Below, piece by piece: positions 27,601 to 39,682 of a stretch of 64,000 bases of DNA (position 1 is its first letter; each line of letters begins with the position of its first letter). Location: NCBI GenBank assembly GCA_026413225.1, contig CM048553.1, positions 45,114,001-45,178,000 of the forward strand, written 5' to 3'. The notes beneath the pieces are model-generated. The model did no database searches, was not told the DNA's origin, and saw only the letters and a program-made list of their open reading frames with translations. The stretch comes from Otis tarda. Its lineage: Eukaryota; Chordata; Aves; Otidiformes; Otididae. The translations under genes and the position numbers were made by a program.

Positions 27601-27694
27601 CATGCTCTTGCAAGCGGAAATAGTTCTTCCTTCCCATAAAAAACAAAAAACCAAAACTAAAAATCTGTGGCCGTAAGGAGGAGGAAACTCTTAC

Positions 27695-28060
27695 CTTCAT
27701 CCCTTTCGAAGAAAAAATAAATAAATAATGAGTAAATAAATCAGCAAAAGAGCCTGGCTCCACCACCTCGAACAGAAAACGGATCTCAGAAGGTGCCGAG
27801 AGCGAGCGAGCCGGCGTGCAGCGAGCGCCGAGGCAGGGGCGACTCTGCTCGTGCCCCTTTTTCCGGCAGCAGGCATGACAATGCGCGAACACCCCCTCCA
27901 CATCACAGCAGGCAACTGTAGCCAGGAGACAGAGGTGCTTAAATTAGAAAACCGCTGCCAGAGGAAATAAACGGGAACCACAGCGACCCCCTCGACCCCA
28001 GCAGCTATCAAATCCGGGAAGATATAGTGCACATCTGTTTTACGAGGCCCCCAGGGAGCT
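27695..28060 (-). promoter_or_regulatory. GC-richer CpG patch with downstream minus-strand donor; possible internal promoter
   Basis: This patch is clearly richer in CpG than the surrounding AT-rich DNA, with GAGCGAGCGAGCCGGCG and neighbouring CGs at about 27800-27830. On the minus strand it runs down to GGATGAAG before GTAAGAG, a strong donor (last exon base 27695). It could therefore be a second, independent leader exon of an internal promoter. Together with the ATG exon at 28079-28114 it gives two good donors within 400 bases, both on the strand predicted for transcription here. No start site is visible. Confidence 0.3.
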
Positions 28061-28078
28061 CCAACTCCAGCTACTTAC

Positions 28079-28114
28079 CCTGTCTGCATTATTAATAGAT
28101 GTTAATGGCTCCAT
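28079..28114 (-). CDS. candidate alternative first coding exon (MEPLTSINNADR), minus strand
   Basis: On the minus strand an ATG at 28114 opens 12 codons, MEPLTSINNADR, ending exactly at GACAGG before GTAAGTAGC, a very strong donor, in phase 0. About 25-30 bases upstream of the ATG is a TATTATAAAG motif that could act as a TATA box, leaving a very short leader. Alternatively, an upstream acceptor may exist. Immediately downstream, in the putative intron, lies a GC-richer, CpG-bearing patch (27.78-28.05 kb). The arrangement fits an internal promoter with an alternative short N-terminus inside a long minus-strand gene. I do not recognise the peptide, and 12 codons can be open by chance. Confidence 0.3.
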
Positions 28115-28164
28115 TATATCGAAAAGAAGCCTCTTCCTCTTTATAATATGGAAATTCCAAGTTT

Positions 28165-28194
28165 AAAAAAAAAAAAAAAGAAGAAAAGAAAAAA
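28165..28194. repeat. A-rich tract
   Basis: A run of 15 A followed by GAAGAAAAGAAAAAA. On the minus strand it lies just upstream of the proposed ATG exon at 28079-28114 and would supply a pyrimidine-rich stretch there. Confidence 0.9.
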
Positions 28195-29047
28195 CCCTAC
28201 ACACCATGAGGCAGCAAAGAGCTCCTTGGTCCTGCTAACTGCAGAACTGCACCCCCCGCTCCACCCTGCCTTCTTCCCCAGCCACCCTCAATATACTGAT
28301 TTGGTAGCCAAAAATCGATGCAAGGCAGTAAACAACTGCAGTAAAGCAAACAGGCAGACAAAGACTTCCTGCCATAAGGCAATTCCTGAATACATGATTT
28401 TCTTTCAAGTAAGGTTCTGAAAAATTTCAGCTAGAGCATGTATAGATTTTCATGCAAATGATGCAGCGTAAGGCACAGAATAAGCCCACCCCGTTCGGCT
28501 ATTTCTTGCCTATCTAAATAGACAGGTTTATTTCTTCAGCAGAAGTTATCCGTCACCTCAAAAAGTATTATTTAGACTGACTCAATGACAAAGTATCCTC
28601 TGTCAAGCCTTTGATTTAGTTGATGAATAAAGGAATGTGATCCTAAAGTATCCCTAGGCTGTGTTTTTGTTAATACAGGGATTTCCTCCGGGTCCTTTCA
28701 CCCTCAAGGTAGGCGTACTGCAGTCATGCACCAAAGTGTCAGAAGACCTTCCACAAAAGACATTGACCTATTTTAATCTGATCCATGTATAAATGCAATG
28801 GAGCTACCGCTGGGAATAAAGCGAACCAAAGATGTATTTTTAACCCCTTTATAGCACTGTACGCAGGAGGAACAAATTCACATCGAGAACAAACGCATCC
28901 TCAAAGACCGTACGAGAATGTCGTTTGCTCTAACCCGATCTCTTCCACTGATGTTAAGAGTCATGTGAAATGCTACCGTTTACTCAAAGAACCAGGTACA
29001 TCATCTCTGCAGTTTAGTATTGCTATCAGATAATTTTGATTGGCTTT

Positions 29048-29100
29048 AAAAAAAAAAAAATCACCAAAAAATCAAAAACCAAAACAAAAAAACCCAAGAA
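29048..29100. repeat. A-rich tract with CC interruptions
   Basis: Thirteen A bases, then ATCAAAAACC-type units. Same texture as the tracts at 23230, 31142 and 36781. Confidence 0.9.
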
Positions 29101-29299
29101 ATACCAAAATGGTAGGCTTCACCTAGTCACCTTTCACTCCGCTACACAAGATACCGATTTTAACTCAAATAGAAAAACACTGCAACATCTCAAACCGTAA
29201 AGGAAAAAAAGCTATCCTTAAGGATGGCAATACCCCAGCGTTAATTGCGCGATGAAATTTTTGCATATGGGGAGGGGGAGGTGGGGTGGGGAGAGCGGA

Positions 29300-29590
29300 C
29301 GTGTCAAGAATCACCTTCTCGCGCTGCAGATGCATGCTGCAGCTGTTTGCTGGCTTTCGATAAATGAATGAAAAGTGCCGCTAATTCTTCCAAGACAAAT
29401 GTAACCGATTGGCTTTGTTGCTTGCTTGCCTCTGCGGCTTTTGAGACCACGCAAGTACGCTGCAGACGCGAAATCACAGGGTCTGGCTGTATTAACTGAA
29501 TTACAGACAGCGCTGATGTGATCATCTTCATCTCTCTCTCGCGCTCTCTAATTATTTATCCAGATCAAGCCTGACTGCTGGAAAATTAGC
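29300..29590. promoter_or_regulatory. candidate conserved regulatory element
   Basis: The tract differs in texture from its flanks. It has mixed composition with TAATTA-type and GATTGG/CCAAT-type sites, a PBX/MEIS-like TGATTGA-class neighbourhood, E-boxes (CAGCTG) and repeated GCTGCAG/CTGCAG. It also carries a minus-strand open frame of 75 codons (29304-29531), including SVTFVLEELAALFIHLSKAS, ending near a fair donor (GAGAAG before GTGATT). I do not recognise the peptide. A conserved non-coding element is the more likely reading and a coding exon the alternative. Conservation itself cannot be judged from one sequence. Confidence 0.25.
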
Positions 29591-30013
29591 TCTCTACAGG
29601 AGGTAACTGAGCTGAAAGGTTCTTTTTACCAAGAAATGATGGGCTGGCCTCTAGCAGTACATACGCCAGCGTGCAGTTGTAAGGAAAAGTCACAAGATGT
29701 AAATTGGCAAGGAGAATTCTCTTCCTCCCAGAAAAAGAAATAAGACATTTTTAGAAGGTAAGAAAATACAAATATATTTATACAGACAAAATAAGTTACT
29801 GTCCAAATTCCTGACCCTGAACTTAGAAGAATTTACTTAAAATAGGAAGGGAGGAGATGTATATTGGTCATATCCTCTCGTCATTGCTTTATATGTTCGT
29901 TCCCACTTGCTTGTCTACAAACAAGTTCATCGTATTTCACTTACACAAGGATTTCACTTCTTGCCAGCAGCCGCAATGAGACCAAGTTTTAGTTCTGATG
30001 ATTAGGGGGAAGG

Positions 30014-30037
30014 AAAAAAAAAAAAAAAAAAAAAAAA
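30014..30037. repeat. poly(A) tract, 24 A
   Basis: The longest homopolymer in the window. It is preceded by GGGGGAAGG and followed by GAGACAG. Confidence 0.95.
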
Positions 30038-31141
30038 GAGACAGCAACATTTTAGTCACTTAATCAAACCAACTTACAGCAGAATGAACAAAGCATAAAA
30101 AAAGAGGATAATAGATTTTTAAGCTCAAGATACTGCTTTAGCCTGTAGCAATCCAAAAAGCAACTGTGAATGTATTTTTATTTTCCATTTAATTTTGTTT
30201 TTGTTTTTTTTTTAAAAAGTGTTATTCAACCTGCCAGACAAACAAGGGTAGTTTAAAAGGAATAGCTTTGAAATTATTTTCCAATTAGCGAGACTGTCAT
30301 TATGAGCTGATTTGCTGTATTGCATGCGTATATGGAAGTACACATTTTTAATATGCTTTAATGCACACTTCGGTCCAATTCTAGTCACATGTAAGCCAGT
30401 ATAAATTTTAGTGCTAGAGAGCTTTAACTTACCATTTGAACCATTAAATACACAAAACATTGACAGTGAAACAATGCAGCTGTATGAAATACAAATATGT
30501 TGATTTTGATACCGACGAGCTTTGGAACTTAATCATTAAGAGAAAAAAAAAAAGCAGCAGATTCCATGCTTAATCTCTTTGCTTGCTGCATTTGCAGCAG
30601 TTTCAGTATGTCAAGCCTTCCCTGATCTTTTAATTGCACTGGGTGTTATGCATGCCAGGGATGGGTGAGAATAGTTATCAACCCACCTGACTGCAGAACA
30701 AAGAGCATTTTTTCTTCCAGCATTTGTTAGGGATGCTTGAGCCACACCCTGTCATTCGTACAGAACACACTCTTTCGCACATTTTCCTTTTTCCTACTCA
30801 TACCAAGACACGATTTCTTCCCAATAACACAATATTAGCCATTCTCTACAATTACTACGTTGGGTTTCACCTTTTATTTCAATCCCCTGTGGGTTTATTT
30901 TTAAGGGAGGCAGAGGGGCTGCAGGCGCAGCTGCGTTTCCCACAGCATGGGGAGTCCCTGGGCCTGGATGCCTCAGCGCCCCACAGCTCGGATCCCCTTG
31001 CTCCCCTTGGGATGCTGCCGGAAGATGAGGGGCCTCACCTTCCTCGCTTGGTCGAGGGAGAGGGCACAGCCTCCGGAGCATGGTTTTAGACCAGGCTGAT
31101 CAGTCCTGGGATTTGAGGGCAGATAAGGGATGAAGAGAGGG

Positions 31142-31188
31142 AAAAAAAAAAAACCAAACCCAGAAAACCAAAACCAAATACAAAAACA
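31142..31188. repeat. A-rich tract with ACC interruptions
   Basis: Twelve A bases, then CCAAACC and AAAACCAAAACC units. Confidence 0.9.
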
Positions 31189-31696
31189 AGAGGTGAAGCC
31201 CTGTGTCTGGCTCCTCTTCCCACCAGCCCCAGGCACCTGCCTGTGGGGTCAAAACACTCCAGGCAGCATTAACCCCTAATGCTGATTTGCCAAACCATGC
31301 GCTCCCCATCTCACTGCTTCAAATCTTCCAACAGCTGGGAATTTGTGAGGTTAAGCTCCTCTCAGCCTGGGCGATAACCACGGAAAGGCTGTTCCCCTGC
31401 CATTCTGTGCAAAGACCCTTCGGCCTTCCATTTCTCACCAACACTCCCATCAGCGCCGCGGATCACGCACAGCACCTGGCCCCTCCAGAAATGGATACAG
31501 GAACAAAAACCCTTGAAGAGTAGCTACACAACACCCAGAAGGATACTGTGGTTTTTTTTCAGATTTGTATAAATGAGGCATATTCCTGACTTGATCTATT
31601 TATAATATAAGCAAACAAGGTAAAGCAAGATGCAGACAATATGAGAACTGGTACCTGCAAAGCAGCCCACATCCCTTTTCCTGCCTGTCAGAAACA

Positions 31697-31788
31697 CAGA
31701 ATCATGGAATAGTTTGGGTCGGAAGGGACCTTTAAAGGTCACCTAGTCCAACACCCCTGCAGTGAGCAGGAACATCTCCAACCAGATG
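31697..31788 (-). mobile_element. CR1 LINE, very short 3' fragment with fold-back end
   Basis: Only about 90 bases of the CR1 3' end remain. The stretch runs from the tail (AATCATGGAATAGTTTGGGT) through CTAGTCCAACACCCCTGCAG to CATCTCCAACCAGAT. At the truncation point the next bases repeat part of the same CR1 sequence in the opposite orientation, giving a 12-base hairpin arm (31766-31777 against 31790-31801, one mismatch). This is typical of a strand switch or twin-priming event during insertion. Confidence 0.9.
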
Positions 31789-34700
31789 AAGATGTCCCTG
31801 CAACATCTCGTGCATCACCTCAATTTTCTGTTCCCAGAAGTCTGGAGGCAATCGAAACACCACAGCTTCTAACACTGCCCTCACCGACTTCTTCATGAGG
31901 TTGTAGTGACAACTCGGCTGCATTTTTGGCAGCTCCATAACAGCAGGTAAGCTGCAGGCATCCTTAACAGCCAATCAGGCAGTTCTTTCCCTCTGCATAA
32001 TCCTGAGGCATCAAAGTTACACCTTCTGCCCTATTGAAAGTAGCAGGAATGGTGGTTTTACCCCCATGTTTCAGGACAGGTGGAATTAAGGGATCTCTTG
32101 ACTTAGCCTGGATTATTTTTGCAAGCAGGAGTAGAAGGTTTACTTGGTCTTTTCTGTTTCCCTGACAGAGCACACACATCTGATGTGCTTCCAATCCCAG
32201 CCCAACAGGGCAAACCAGTTTGAGAATCAGCAATGCTATGGTCTCCATGAGGTTTGGTGTAGGGCTTTTTTTGTTTGTTTGTTTTAAAAAGAGCTTTTGT
32301 TCAGCTGTTCCGTGGTATTTGATACATTATCATCCCCCAGCCATGCACCACCGTGGGGAAGCCACGATGCTTTCGGGCTACGGCTAGATTCTGCGTCAAA
32401 CAGCACAAAGAAACTGTTGCCACTTCAACCTTTGAGACGCAGAAAAACAGAACCCCTTTAACTTTTCATCACATGATTCTGGAATAACCAGCAGAGTCAG
32501 CTTTAAAAAAAAAAAATTAATCTGTATATCCCAGGACACATCAGACTACCAAGCACTGAATGTTCTCATTACTATTTTGAAGTGGGGTGTGGGTGGAGAT
32601 ACCTACTGAAGCTTTCTAGCTGCTGCCATTGCTGCTTATGAGGTATGTCTTTTCAGAAATCCCTGCTCCTAAGAAGCCTGAACTTCCATCTGTGCATCCT
32701 CTGGGATGCATCAAAGAGAGAAGCTCTTGCACCACCTGTTTTTCGCAGCACGGCTGCACAGGCATGCCAGCCTGTGACAGCACCCAGGTCTGCTGCAGGC
32801 ACAGCAGCAGCCAGGGAGGAAGAACAAGGTGAGTCGTGAGGGGAAGTCAGAGACTGGGATGGCAATGGAGAAACACACAGGCAGCGGGTTATGTGATGCT
32901 GACGTGACTAGGCAGGAGCTGACAGTCAACAAAAAAAACCCCAAACACACTTTCACGAGACAGCAGATTAGTGGCTTTTAAGACACCTTGGCGGCAAAGG
33001 CAGCACAGTATGGGAGGAGTACGCATCCCAACTCCAGAAGCTTGCTCCACCACAAGTTGCCACACGCTTCAGCCAAGCCTTGCAAGGGTTTAACAGACAC
33101 GGGTGGTGCAAAGTCAGTGGCCACTCTCCCACAACTGCTTATAGTAACCGGAGGTGCCATGCGTATTGCTGGGGCGGTGCAGGTACCAGATGGCAGCAAG
33201 GGCTTTCCTGATGCACTTGCCCACCAAACATGCTGCACCCTGCTAGATGCCCTTTCATGCTCCAGTTTCTGGGGGAAGGGTTTGCTGAATTTGCATGGAG
33301 CCTCCAATCTGTTTTCCGAACACAGCTGGATGATCTGATACCTGCTCAAGGTTTAGGCAAACAGGTGACTTTAGTATACAGTGACTTTAATGTTGCGGAA
33401 AACATATCTGAAGGAAAACCAGGAGGTCTCCAGAGCGCTGACATTGCATGAATAGATAACAAGCCCTAAAATTAAAAAAAGCCGTACAGGGCATCACAGC
33501 TCTCAGTACGAACAGATATGTGAATACTCAACACCTTTCTAAGAGATGCTAACGGTGAGTCTGCGCAGTTTATCCACTGTGAGGTGTCTCTTTCAGTATA
33601 GTAGCTGTACCTGCTGAGACCAAAAGCAGAAGACCAGCAGATTTTAACGGGAGCAGAACTGAGCTAGCAAGTACCAGGACTTTTTAGTTTTTGGATTGTC
33701 AATGTGCTGTTAATCCCATTACCATTCAACCTTTGCATCCCTCAGCCAGGCTGTTTGTTGTCTAGCTGGACACCAGCCTCCTGGCACACAGACGGCAAGA
33801 CGCACGTTCCCAGGTCCTCCATGCCTAGTGTGCTCGCAAGCCCCAGCTGGAGCATCCAGGTGACCCATCAGCTCCCTTTTCTGACGTACACTGCATCTTC
33901 CCTCCCAGAAAACTCTACTCACCTCCCATCAGCTTTCCCTGGAAGAAATCTTAATCCTGCTGACCTTTTTGAATACAAGTTCTCCTGCCCTTTATTATTA
34001 TTTTCTTTTTCAGTAATCCTTATCTCTAATTGTGCTGAGGCACACTTTTTGTTCTTTGTGCAAATTTCAATTCCCTGTGCAAGTGTAAAGTTGTTGCTGT
34101 AGGTCTTTGGGAGTCTTTCCCTCCCTCCCAACCTCCTTTTCTGCCTTTGAAATTGCTTCCCTATTTAAAGCCTGCCAACCTTGCAAGCTGTTTTTCAACC
34201 ATACCCAGTTCTCCCATTGCTTTGTCGGGAGCGCTGGACTGTCTTTTACAGTTGGAGACAGTGATGATAAATGACAGCCTCCATAATCCAGCAAGTGATG
34301 CTGTCCAGGGGCAAAAGCCACAGGCAGATGTGGAGCCTTCCTGCTGCGCACAGTGCAGAGGGAACAGGGCACATCACTCACAGCAGTGAATCCCATCCAC
34401 GCTCCAATTTCTCAGCTCCAAGCAGTGTCAAAGCCCCCTGTGCAGGGTATGGAATACACAGCGCTTCCCAGTTTTCTCTGGCCAGACATCGCTTTTGCTT
34501 AAAAACACAAAACAAGGGAAAAAAAACCCCTTTTTCCCAAAAGAAGGCTGCATGCAACTCTGTACACTCCCTATTTCAGTAGCTCTGATACTGGCGGCCA
34601 TGCATTCAAATGCTCTGGGAATCAAGCCCTTTATCCAGGAAAGCTGTCCCCATTTTTTGAAGGAGCCCGCGGGGAGGAGGTTTTGAGAAGTGGAGATTCA

Positions 34701-35431
34701 AACCACACTTCCCACCTTACCCCTGCAAAGGGGGTTATGAAGCAGGAGTGCCAGCCAGGAGCACACAGCACTCCTTCCCAAAAGATCACAAACATCTTGA
34801 CAAACATTAGACCTCACAGCATGCTTGCAAGAAGTCAATAAACGCCATTTCCACCATGTCACCCAATTCTTCGCTGGAAAAGCAATTCTGGAGGGAAGGT
34901 TTATCTATGTGTCCAAGGTCAGGCTTGGCATCTGTGACAGATTGAGCTGTCTTAAGTCCCTGCACATCCAGCCTTCAATCCTAGACTTAGTCACCAGGCA
35001 GTGCCTCTAACTTTTAAACAGGAAGCTTTGAAGGAGATATATATATTTTATTTTTTTTTAATAGCCTAGCTAAAGAACCACTGGAAGATGTGATGAGGCT
35101 GTACTTCCGGAATCAACTGCAGCATCATCCTCTCCTTTGGGAGTACGCTTTGCCCTCCAAGCTGTGCAGGCTGTGCCCATCCTCAATGTCAGAATGGGGG
35201 TGGATGGAAAGCAGGGCATAACTCACACTAGAAGTGCCTGGGTTTTGTCCAGTTTTCTGTCTGGTCCTTCCTTGTCTCCCTTGGACCTGGTGATCAGTCA
35301 ACAGCAAAGATTTAAGACACAGCCAGCAGCATCTTCACTGATACAGAACCTACCACAGCATGCCAAGAGTGTTTCCACCGGCTTCCAGTAAATCTGGAAG
35401 TCCTCAAAGGTGACCTGCAGCCAGAGATAGT
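31789..35431. other. non-coding DNA, nothing firmly recognised
   Basis: Two adjacent minus frames (31732-31974 and 31964-32248) abut the small CR1 and have protein-like composition, but I do not recognise them. At 32750-32827 on the + strand, an acceptor-like TTTTTCGCAG and a donor-like GAACAAG before GTGAGTC enclose an open stretch. A minus donor, GGGAG before GTGAGTAG, lies at about 33922 without a good acceptor. All are weak. Confidence 0.45.
35036..35060. repeat. AT/T-rich low-complexity tract
   Basis: A short (AT)n run continuing into a T-rich stretch. Confidence 0.85.
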
Positions 35432-35735
35432 TAGAATCATAGGATAGTTTGGGTTGGAAGGGACCTTTCAACGTCATCTAGTCCAACGCCCCTGCAAAGA
35501 GCAGGGACATCTTCAATCAGATCAGGTTGCTCAGAGCCCCATCCAACCTGGCCTTGAACATTTCCAGGGATGGGGCATCCACCACCTCTCTGGGCAACCT
35601 GTTCCCATGTTCCACCACTCTCACTGTAAACAATTTTTTCCTAATATCTAATCTGAATCTACCTCCCTCTATTTTAATAGCATTACCCCTCATCCTATTG
35701 CAACAGGCCCTGCTGAAGAGTTTTTCCCCATCTTT
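35432..35735 (-). mobile_element. CR1 LINE, 3' fragment, minus strand
   Basis: About 300 bases of CR1 3' end. They start at AGAATCATAGGATAGTTTGG and include CTAGTCCAACGCCCCTGCAA, CAACCTGGCCTTGAACATTTCC, and AACAGGCCCTGCTGAAGAG, where homology stops. On the minus strand an ORF2 segment remains open from about 35738 down past EVVDAPSLEMFKARLDGALS. It is 5'-truncated at a position similar to the 14.8 kb copy but in the opposite orientation. Confidence 0.96.
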
Positions 35736-36780
35736 CAACTTATTTTGAGTTCCAAAGCTCTAGTACCTGCTCTGGCAAGGCGAGGCTGCTAATCTCCTTC
35801 AGGCAGCTGCGCAACACGCGGCACGAGTCACCAACTGCTAGACAGAGATTTTTCTTTCTTTAGGCTGAAGTAACCCTGTTCTGGTTAAGTTATCTAACTC
35901 CACACTGGTGGTAAGAGACCCCTGTGGTGCCTTTTGCAGGCCCTCCTCTCTCAGGAGGACACAGTTCAAGGGGAAGGGGACACTTGCATGACAGCTGGTG
36001 GGGCACGCCTCAGCTCAACAGCAGGCAATAGCACCATTCCCCCTGGCTGCAGTGACACCACCACTTTTTGTCCCAACCTTGCGAATATTTGTTTTAAGAG
36101 GTCTTGATGAGTCAAGCAGCTCAGGATGAAAGTCCACAGTGTGCCAGCAAGCTGAGTGAAAACACTGAGCTTGTGCTAACAGAGCTGTTCAAGGATGCAA
36201 GGAGTGCAAGGTGCATCTCAAAGCAAAGCGCTCTCAGCTTGGCTAAGGGCACTGTGAACCAGCACCAATGAAAAATTTGGGGCAGAGCTCTCACTGCTGT
36301 AAGCACAGCCCAGACAACTACAGGCAGCCATTTTCCTCCAACATGCTCTGAAACTGCCTGTGGTATCATCACCTTGATAGTTAACCAAAATAATAATGTA
36401 AGTCTTTTCCATCAGTTGCAGTTTAAGTTTAGACTAGATCTTTTAAAAAAAATAATAATTCAGATTTAAGCTCACATTGTAGTAAATCCTTAAAATAATC
36501 TATTTCTTATTTGTGAGCCTCCAAGACAAAACCCAGTTTTCACCAGAACAAAGAGCAGCCAAAAACTCAAGCAGACCTCTCCATCACCTGCAGCTCCTGG
36601 CAGCAGGATACAGGGGCACGTGTCCCATCAGGACACCGAGGAACTTGTGTCCAGCCTTGCACCTTCCTGCACATAAAGCCTGCATCAGCCTCAAAGATTG
36701 GCCTTCCTTCGCATGCTGCTCCTTAGTAGAGAAGATGGAGAAATTAAATCTATTCAGCATGGAAAGCAGTCTTTCCCAGT

Positions 36781-36832
36781 AAGAAAAAAAAAACCAAACA
36801 AAAAAAAAACAACAAAAAAACCACAAACCACC
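36781..36832. repeat. A-rich tract with CC/CAA interruptions
   Basis: Long A runs split by CC, CAAC and CCAC. Same class as 23230 and 31142. Confidence 0.9.
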
Positions 36833-39682
36833 AGAACATTTTTCTCATCTCTGTCTTCCTTGTTCATGTTTTTTCCTCTTACGCTTTAAGAAAGACTAAA
36901 GTCCAAATTTACACAAAGACTAACAGCATATTGCTGAACTACTAAGGACCACATTCACTACAAAGGGTGAACAGCACAAGTCCACAAGACAAATAGCTGC
37001 TTTACATCAGCTAAAGAGGTCACCCTTTATTTTTTATCTGGAAACTCATGTTTTTGCTCATAAAGTATAAAAACATTAAAATGGGATCAGGTCCTTCAGC
37101 TAAAATAAAACAACAAAATCCAAGAAGTGTCTTGGCTTAGTTAGAAAGACTGAATTTCTTCCCAAACATCCCTAATTTTAACTGATTTATATGCAAGACA
37201 AGCAGTTAAAAAGAAAGCAGCTATTTTTCCTCACAGTAAGACCCGCTGGGCAAACAAAACCGTATTCGTTATTTACCTTGGGGCAGGACCCAGAGTCCTT
37301 AACCAGGTTAAGGGCCCTATTGTGTTAATCTTTACATTAGTCCCATGTAACATGCACCATATTTAAACAAAATAATGTCAATCCCTCTTTAGTAAGGGGG
37401 CTGGGGAACGACACAACACCAGCCCCCTCCTCCCTACACATACACACTGCGGTATAATCTGCCACCTTCTATAAACGCTGCCATTTGTCTTTTCTTTAGA
37501 TGCATTGCAGGAATATTTCCATATGAGCCCTATTATAATAAAAACGACAGTGTGACAAACAGCTTTGCAAATAGGTCTGCTGCTCCAACAAAGCACAGAC
37601 GCCACGCACCGATTTGCAGAAATATCCCATATAATTCACAAGTGCTACCAGTTGATTTGAAATCCAGTAAATTTAGGTGGTCACTTTATCTTCTCCATCA
37701 CAATACCTGCCTCCTTACATGGACCTGAAGAAGTAGAGCATGTGCTCTACTCCTGCGACCGTTCCCCCAATCCCTTCTCCTCCCCTCCAATTTACACTGA
37801 TTACAGGTTTCAAAGTCTTGGAGATTCATTTTTAAGTTCTATTTAAAATGCTGATTTTTACTTGTTTCCTTTTCATCTAGATCAATACTGCACAGATGAT
37901 AAATATGCACCATTTACCATCTATACTTTTTCATCTTAGAATTGAATATCCTACAGTAAGCTTAAGAAAAATCAGTTCCTGGATAGCACTCACATTCCCC
38001 CTCTTTAGCCTGTTCCCTATTTTACCTATAAAACAATACATAAGCCCAAGTGTGTTCTATTAACACAGGCACCCATTATAACATTCATATAGTAAGTGCA
38101 GCAGAAACAAACTGCATCTCAAGATGTTCGCTGCTCATTTTAAACTTTATCTAATTTTATGATGATACTTCAGCATATACATTATTCTTTGCAAAACATT
38201 GCCCCAGTGTTAAGACATCACTACACTGGTTTTCTATTAGGTCTTCACAGAGAGATGAGAAGCCACCATTTTCTTTTTGATACACGCAAATTAAATTGTT
38301 TGTCTCTACAGAAAGTGTAAACCACAGAATTCTGCACTTCAGTGGTGATACTGTCACCTAGCATTAAAAACGAGTATTAATTTATAAATGAACCCCCTCA
38401 ATCATGTTCAAAGGAAGTAATTAAGCATTCAACGGACTAACAACGCCGCACAAATATTAGTTTTCTTATTTCCAAGGTACCTCACAACCATGTAAATTTC
38501 CCCTCACACTGATGATCATCTGCATCAGAACAATCAGACTCCTGTACAGAACAATTTTCCATCGATTCAGGCTTACTAGAGTCTTGCACAAGCTATACAA
38601 TTTATACTGCTTCAAATTCCACAGAACAGAAATAGCTGCTTACACATATCTGGGATTATTAGACTTGATTTTACATTCTAGAGCCTTAAAAAAACCCAAC
38701 AGTGTCTTGCAAGCATCCTGCTTACGAAATGCTACAAATTCTTTAATAATCATGCAGTTTCTCCAGCATTTAAAGAAGCTCAAATTCATTTTTCTAGCAA
38801 GAGCATTTAAGAATGCCTTATCTCATTAAAATAAGGTTTTTAAACAATGCCTACATTTAACTCACATAATGCACTAGGTTTTCTGTAATTATCTAGTAAT
38901 TCCAACTATTCAGTAATACAGGAGACTTAAAGCACAGCTTAGGAACAGCCAGATTTGTGTTTTCCAGCAACCCTGTGAAACTCGTGTGGAGTTAATTCAT
39001 TGCACTGACAAGAAAAGAAACCTTAAAAACAGCCAGGCAAAGTAGTTTAGCAGCTGTATACGGGGCTTTTCTTTTGCTCCAGGCTTTAATAATTTCAACA
39101 GGCACTATGTCACAAATAATAATCTTTCAAACTCTGAATAGCCACGCTGCGATAGGAACCACAGCCGCCAAGAGACGTAGCTTCTCTAGCGATGCACAAA
39201 AATCCCAACGTAGCGGGTGGCGACTGAAAGATACATTCATTAACTTTGTTTTCCCCGTCTTTAAAAAGGTCAAGTGCGATGCCAGCTGCCAGACGATCAC
39301 TTTGTTTCAGACATTTTTATTAGACAAAAGGCTTACAGTTAGCACTGCATTGTGCCCCACCCAGCTGGCTGAGAATTGTCATCTTCTCACTCCATTAGGC
39401 TGTAGGGCTGTATTACAATTTTCTAATTAAGCATTCCCTCTGCTACATGTGTCTACCTTAACAAAAAAAAAAACCAACCACAAACACACTCTTCTTTTCC
39501 CTCCCCTCCCAAATAGTCTTTTGGCAGGTCAGATACGAGGAGGAAAAATCCTATGAATGAAACAATGAAGGAAAAGGAGAGTACTGGCCTTTTCCTGTAA
39601 TAGTGTCTCGCATGTCTCTCTCCCTTGCTGGTTTCTTAAACTAAGAGACCAATTCTTTAAAAATGAAGAATTACCAGAAGAA

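Larger units (their letters stand above)
17991..27694. other. non-coding DNA, one candidate microexon
   Basis: A GC-richer segment at 18.3-18.5 kb carries part of a 254-codon minus frame that runs into the 17.8 kb CR1. The segment at 18.72-18.92 kb (TTACAACCTCATGCC, then GTAATTAAGCGTTTGCATTA) looks like a regulatory element. The rest, including 24.0-27.5 kb, is very AT-rich with two (AT)6 microsatellites and A-rich tracts. No exon beyond the 22-nt candidate at 20.5 kb. Confidence 0.55.
28195..31696. other. non-coding DNA with a candidate regulatory element
   Basis: It holds A-rich tracts and the element at 29300-29590. A moderately GC-rich patch at 30.9-31.1 kb includes a fair minus donor (GAGGAAG before GTGAGGCC at about 31037) but no matching acceptor or frame. 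Confidence 0.5.

Noticed and set aside
31732-32248. Two adjacent minus frames next to the 31.7 kb CR1 as a retroposed gene
   Set aside because: The last part of the first frame is CR1 in a non-coding frame. The rest matches nothing I recognise, and there is no poly(A) tail or target-site duplication that I can see.
32750-32827. Plus-strand exon between TTTTTCGCAG and GAACAAG/GTGAGTC
   Set aside because: The donor is good but the acceptor is only fair. The frames are low-complexity Ala/Ser/Gln or Cys-rich without pattern, and the strand is opposite to local asymmetry.
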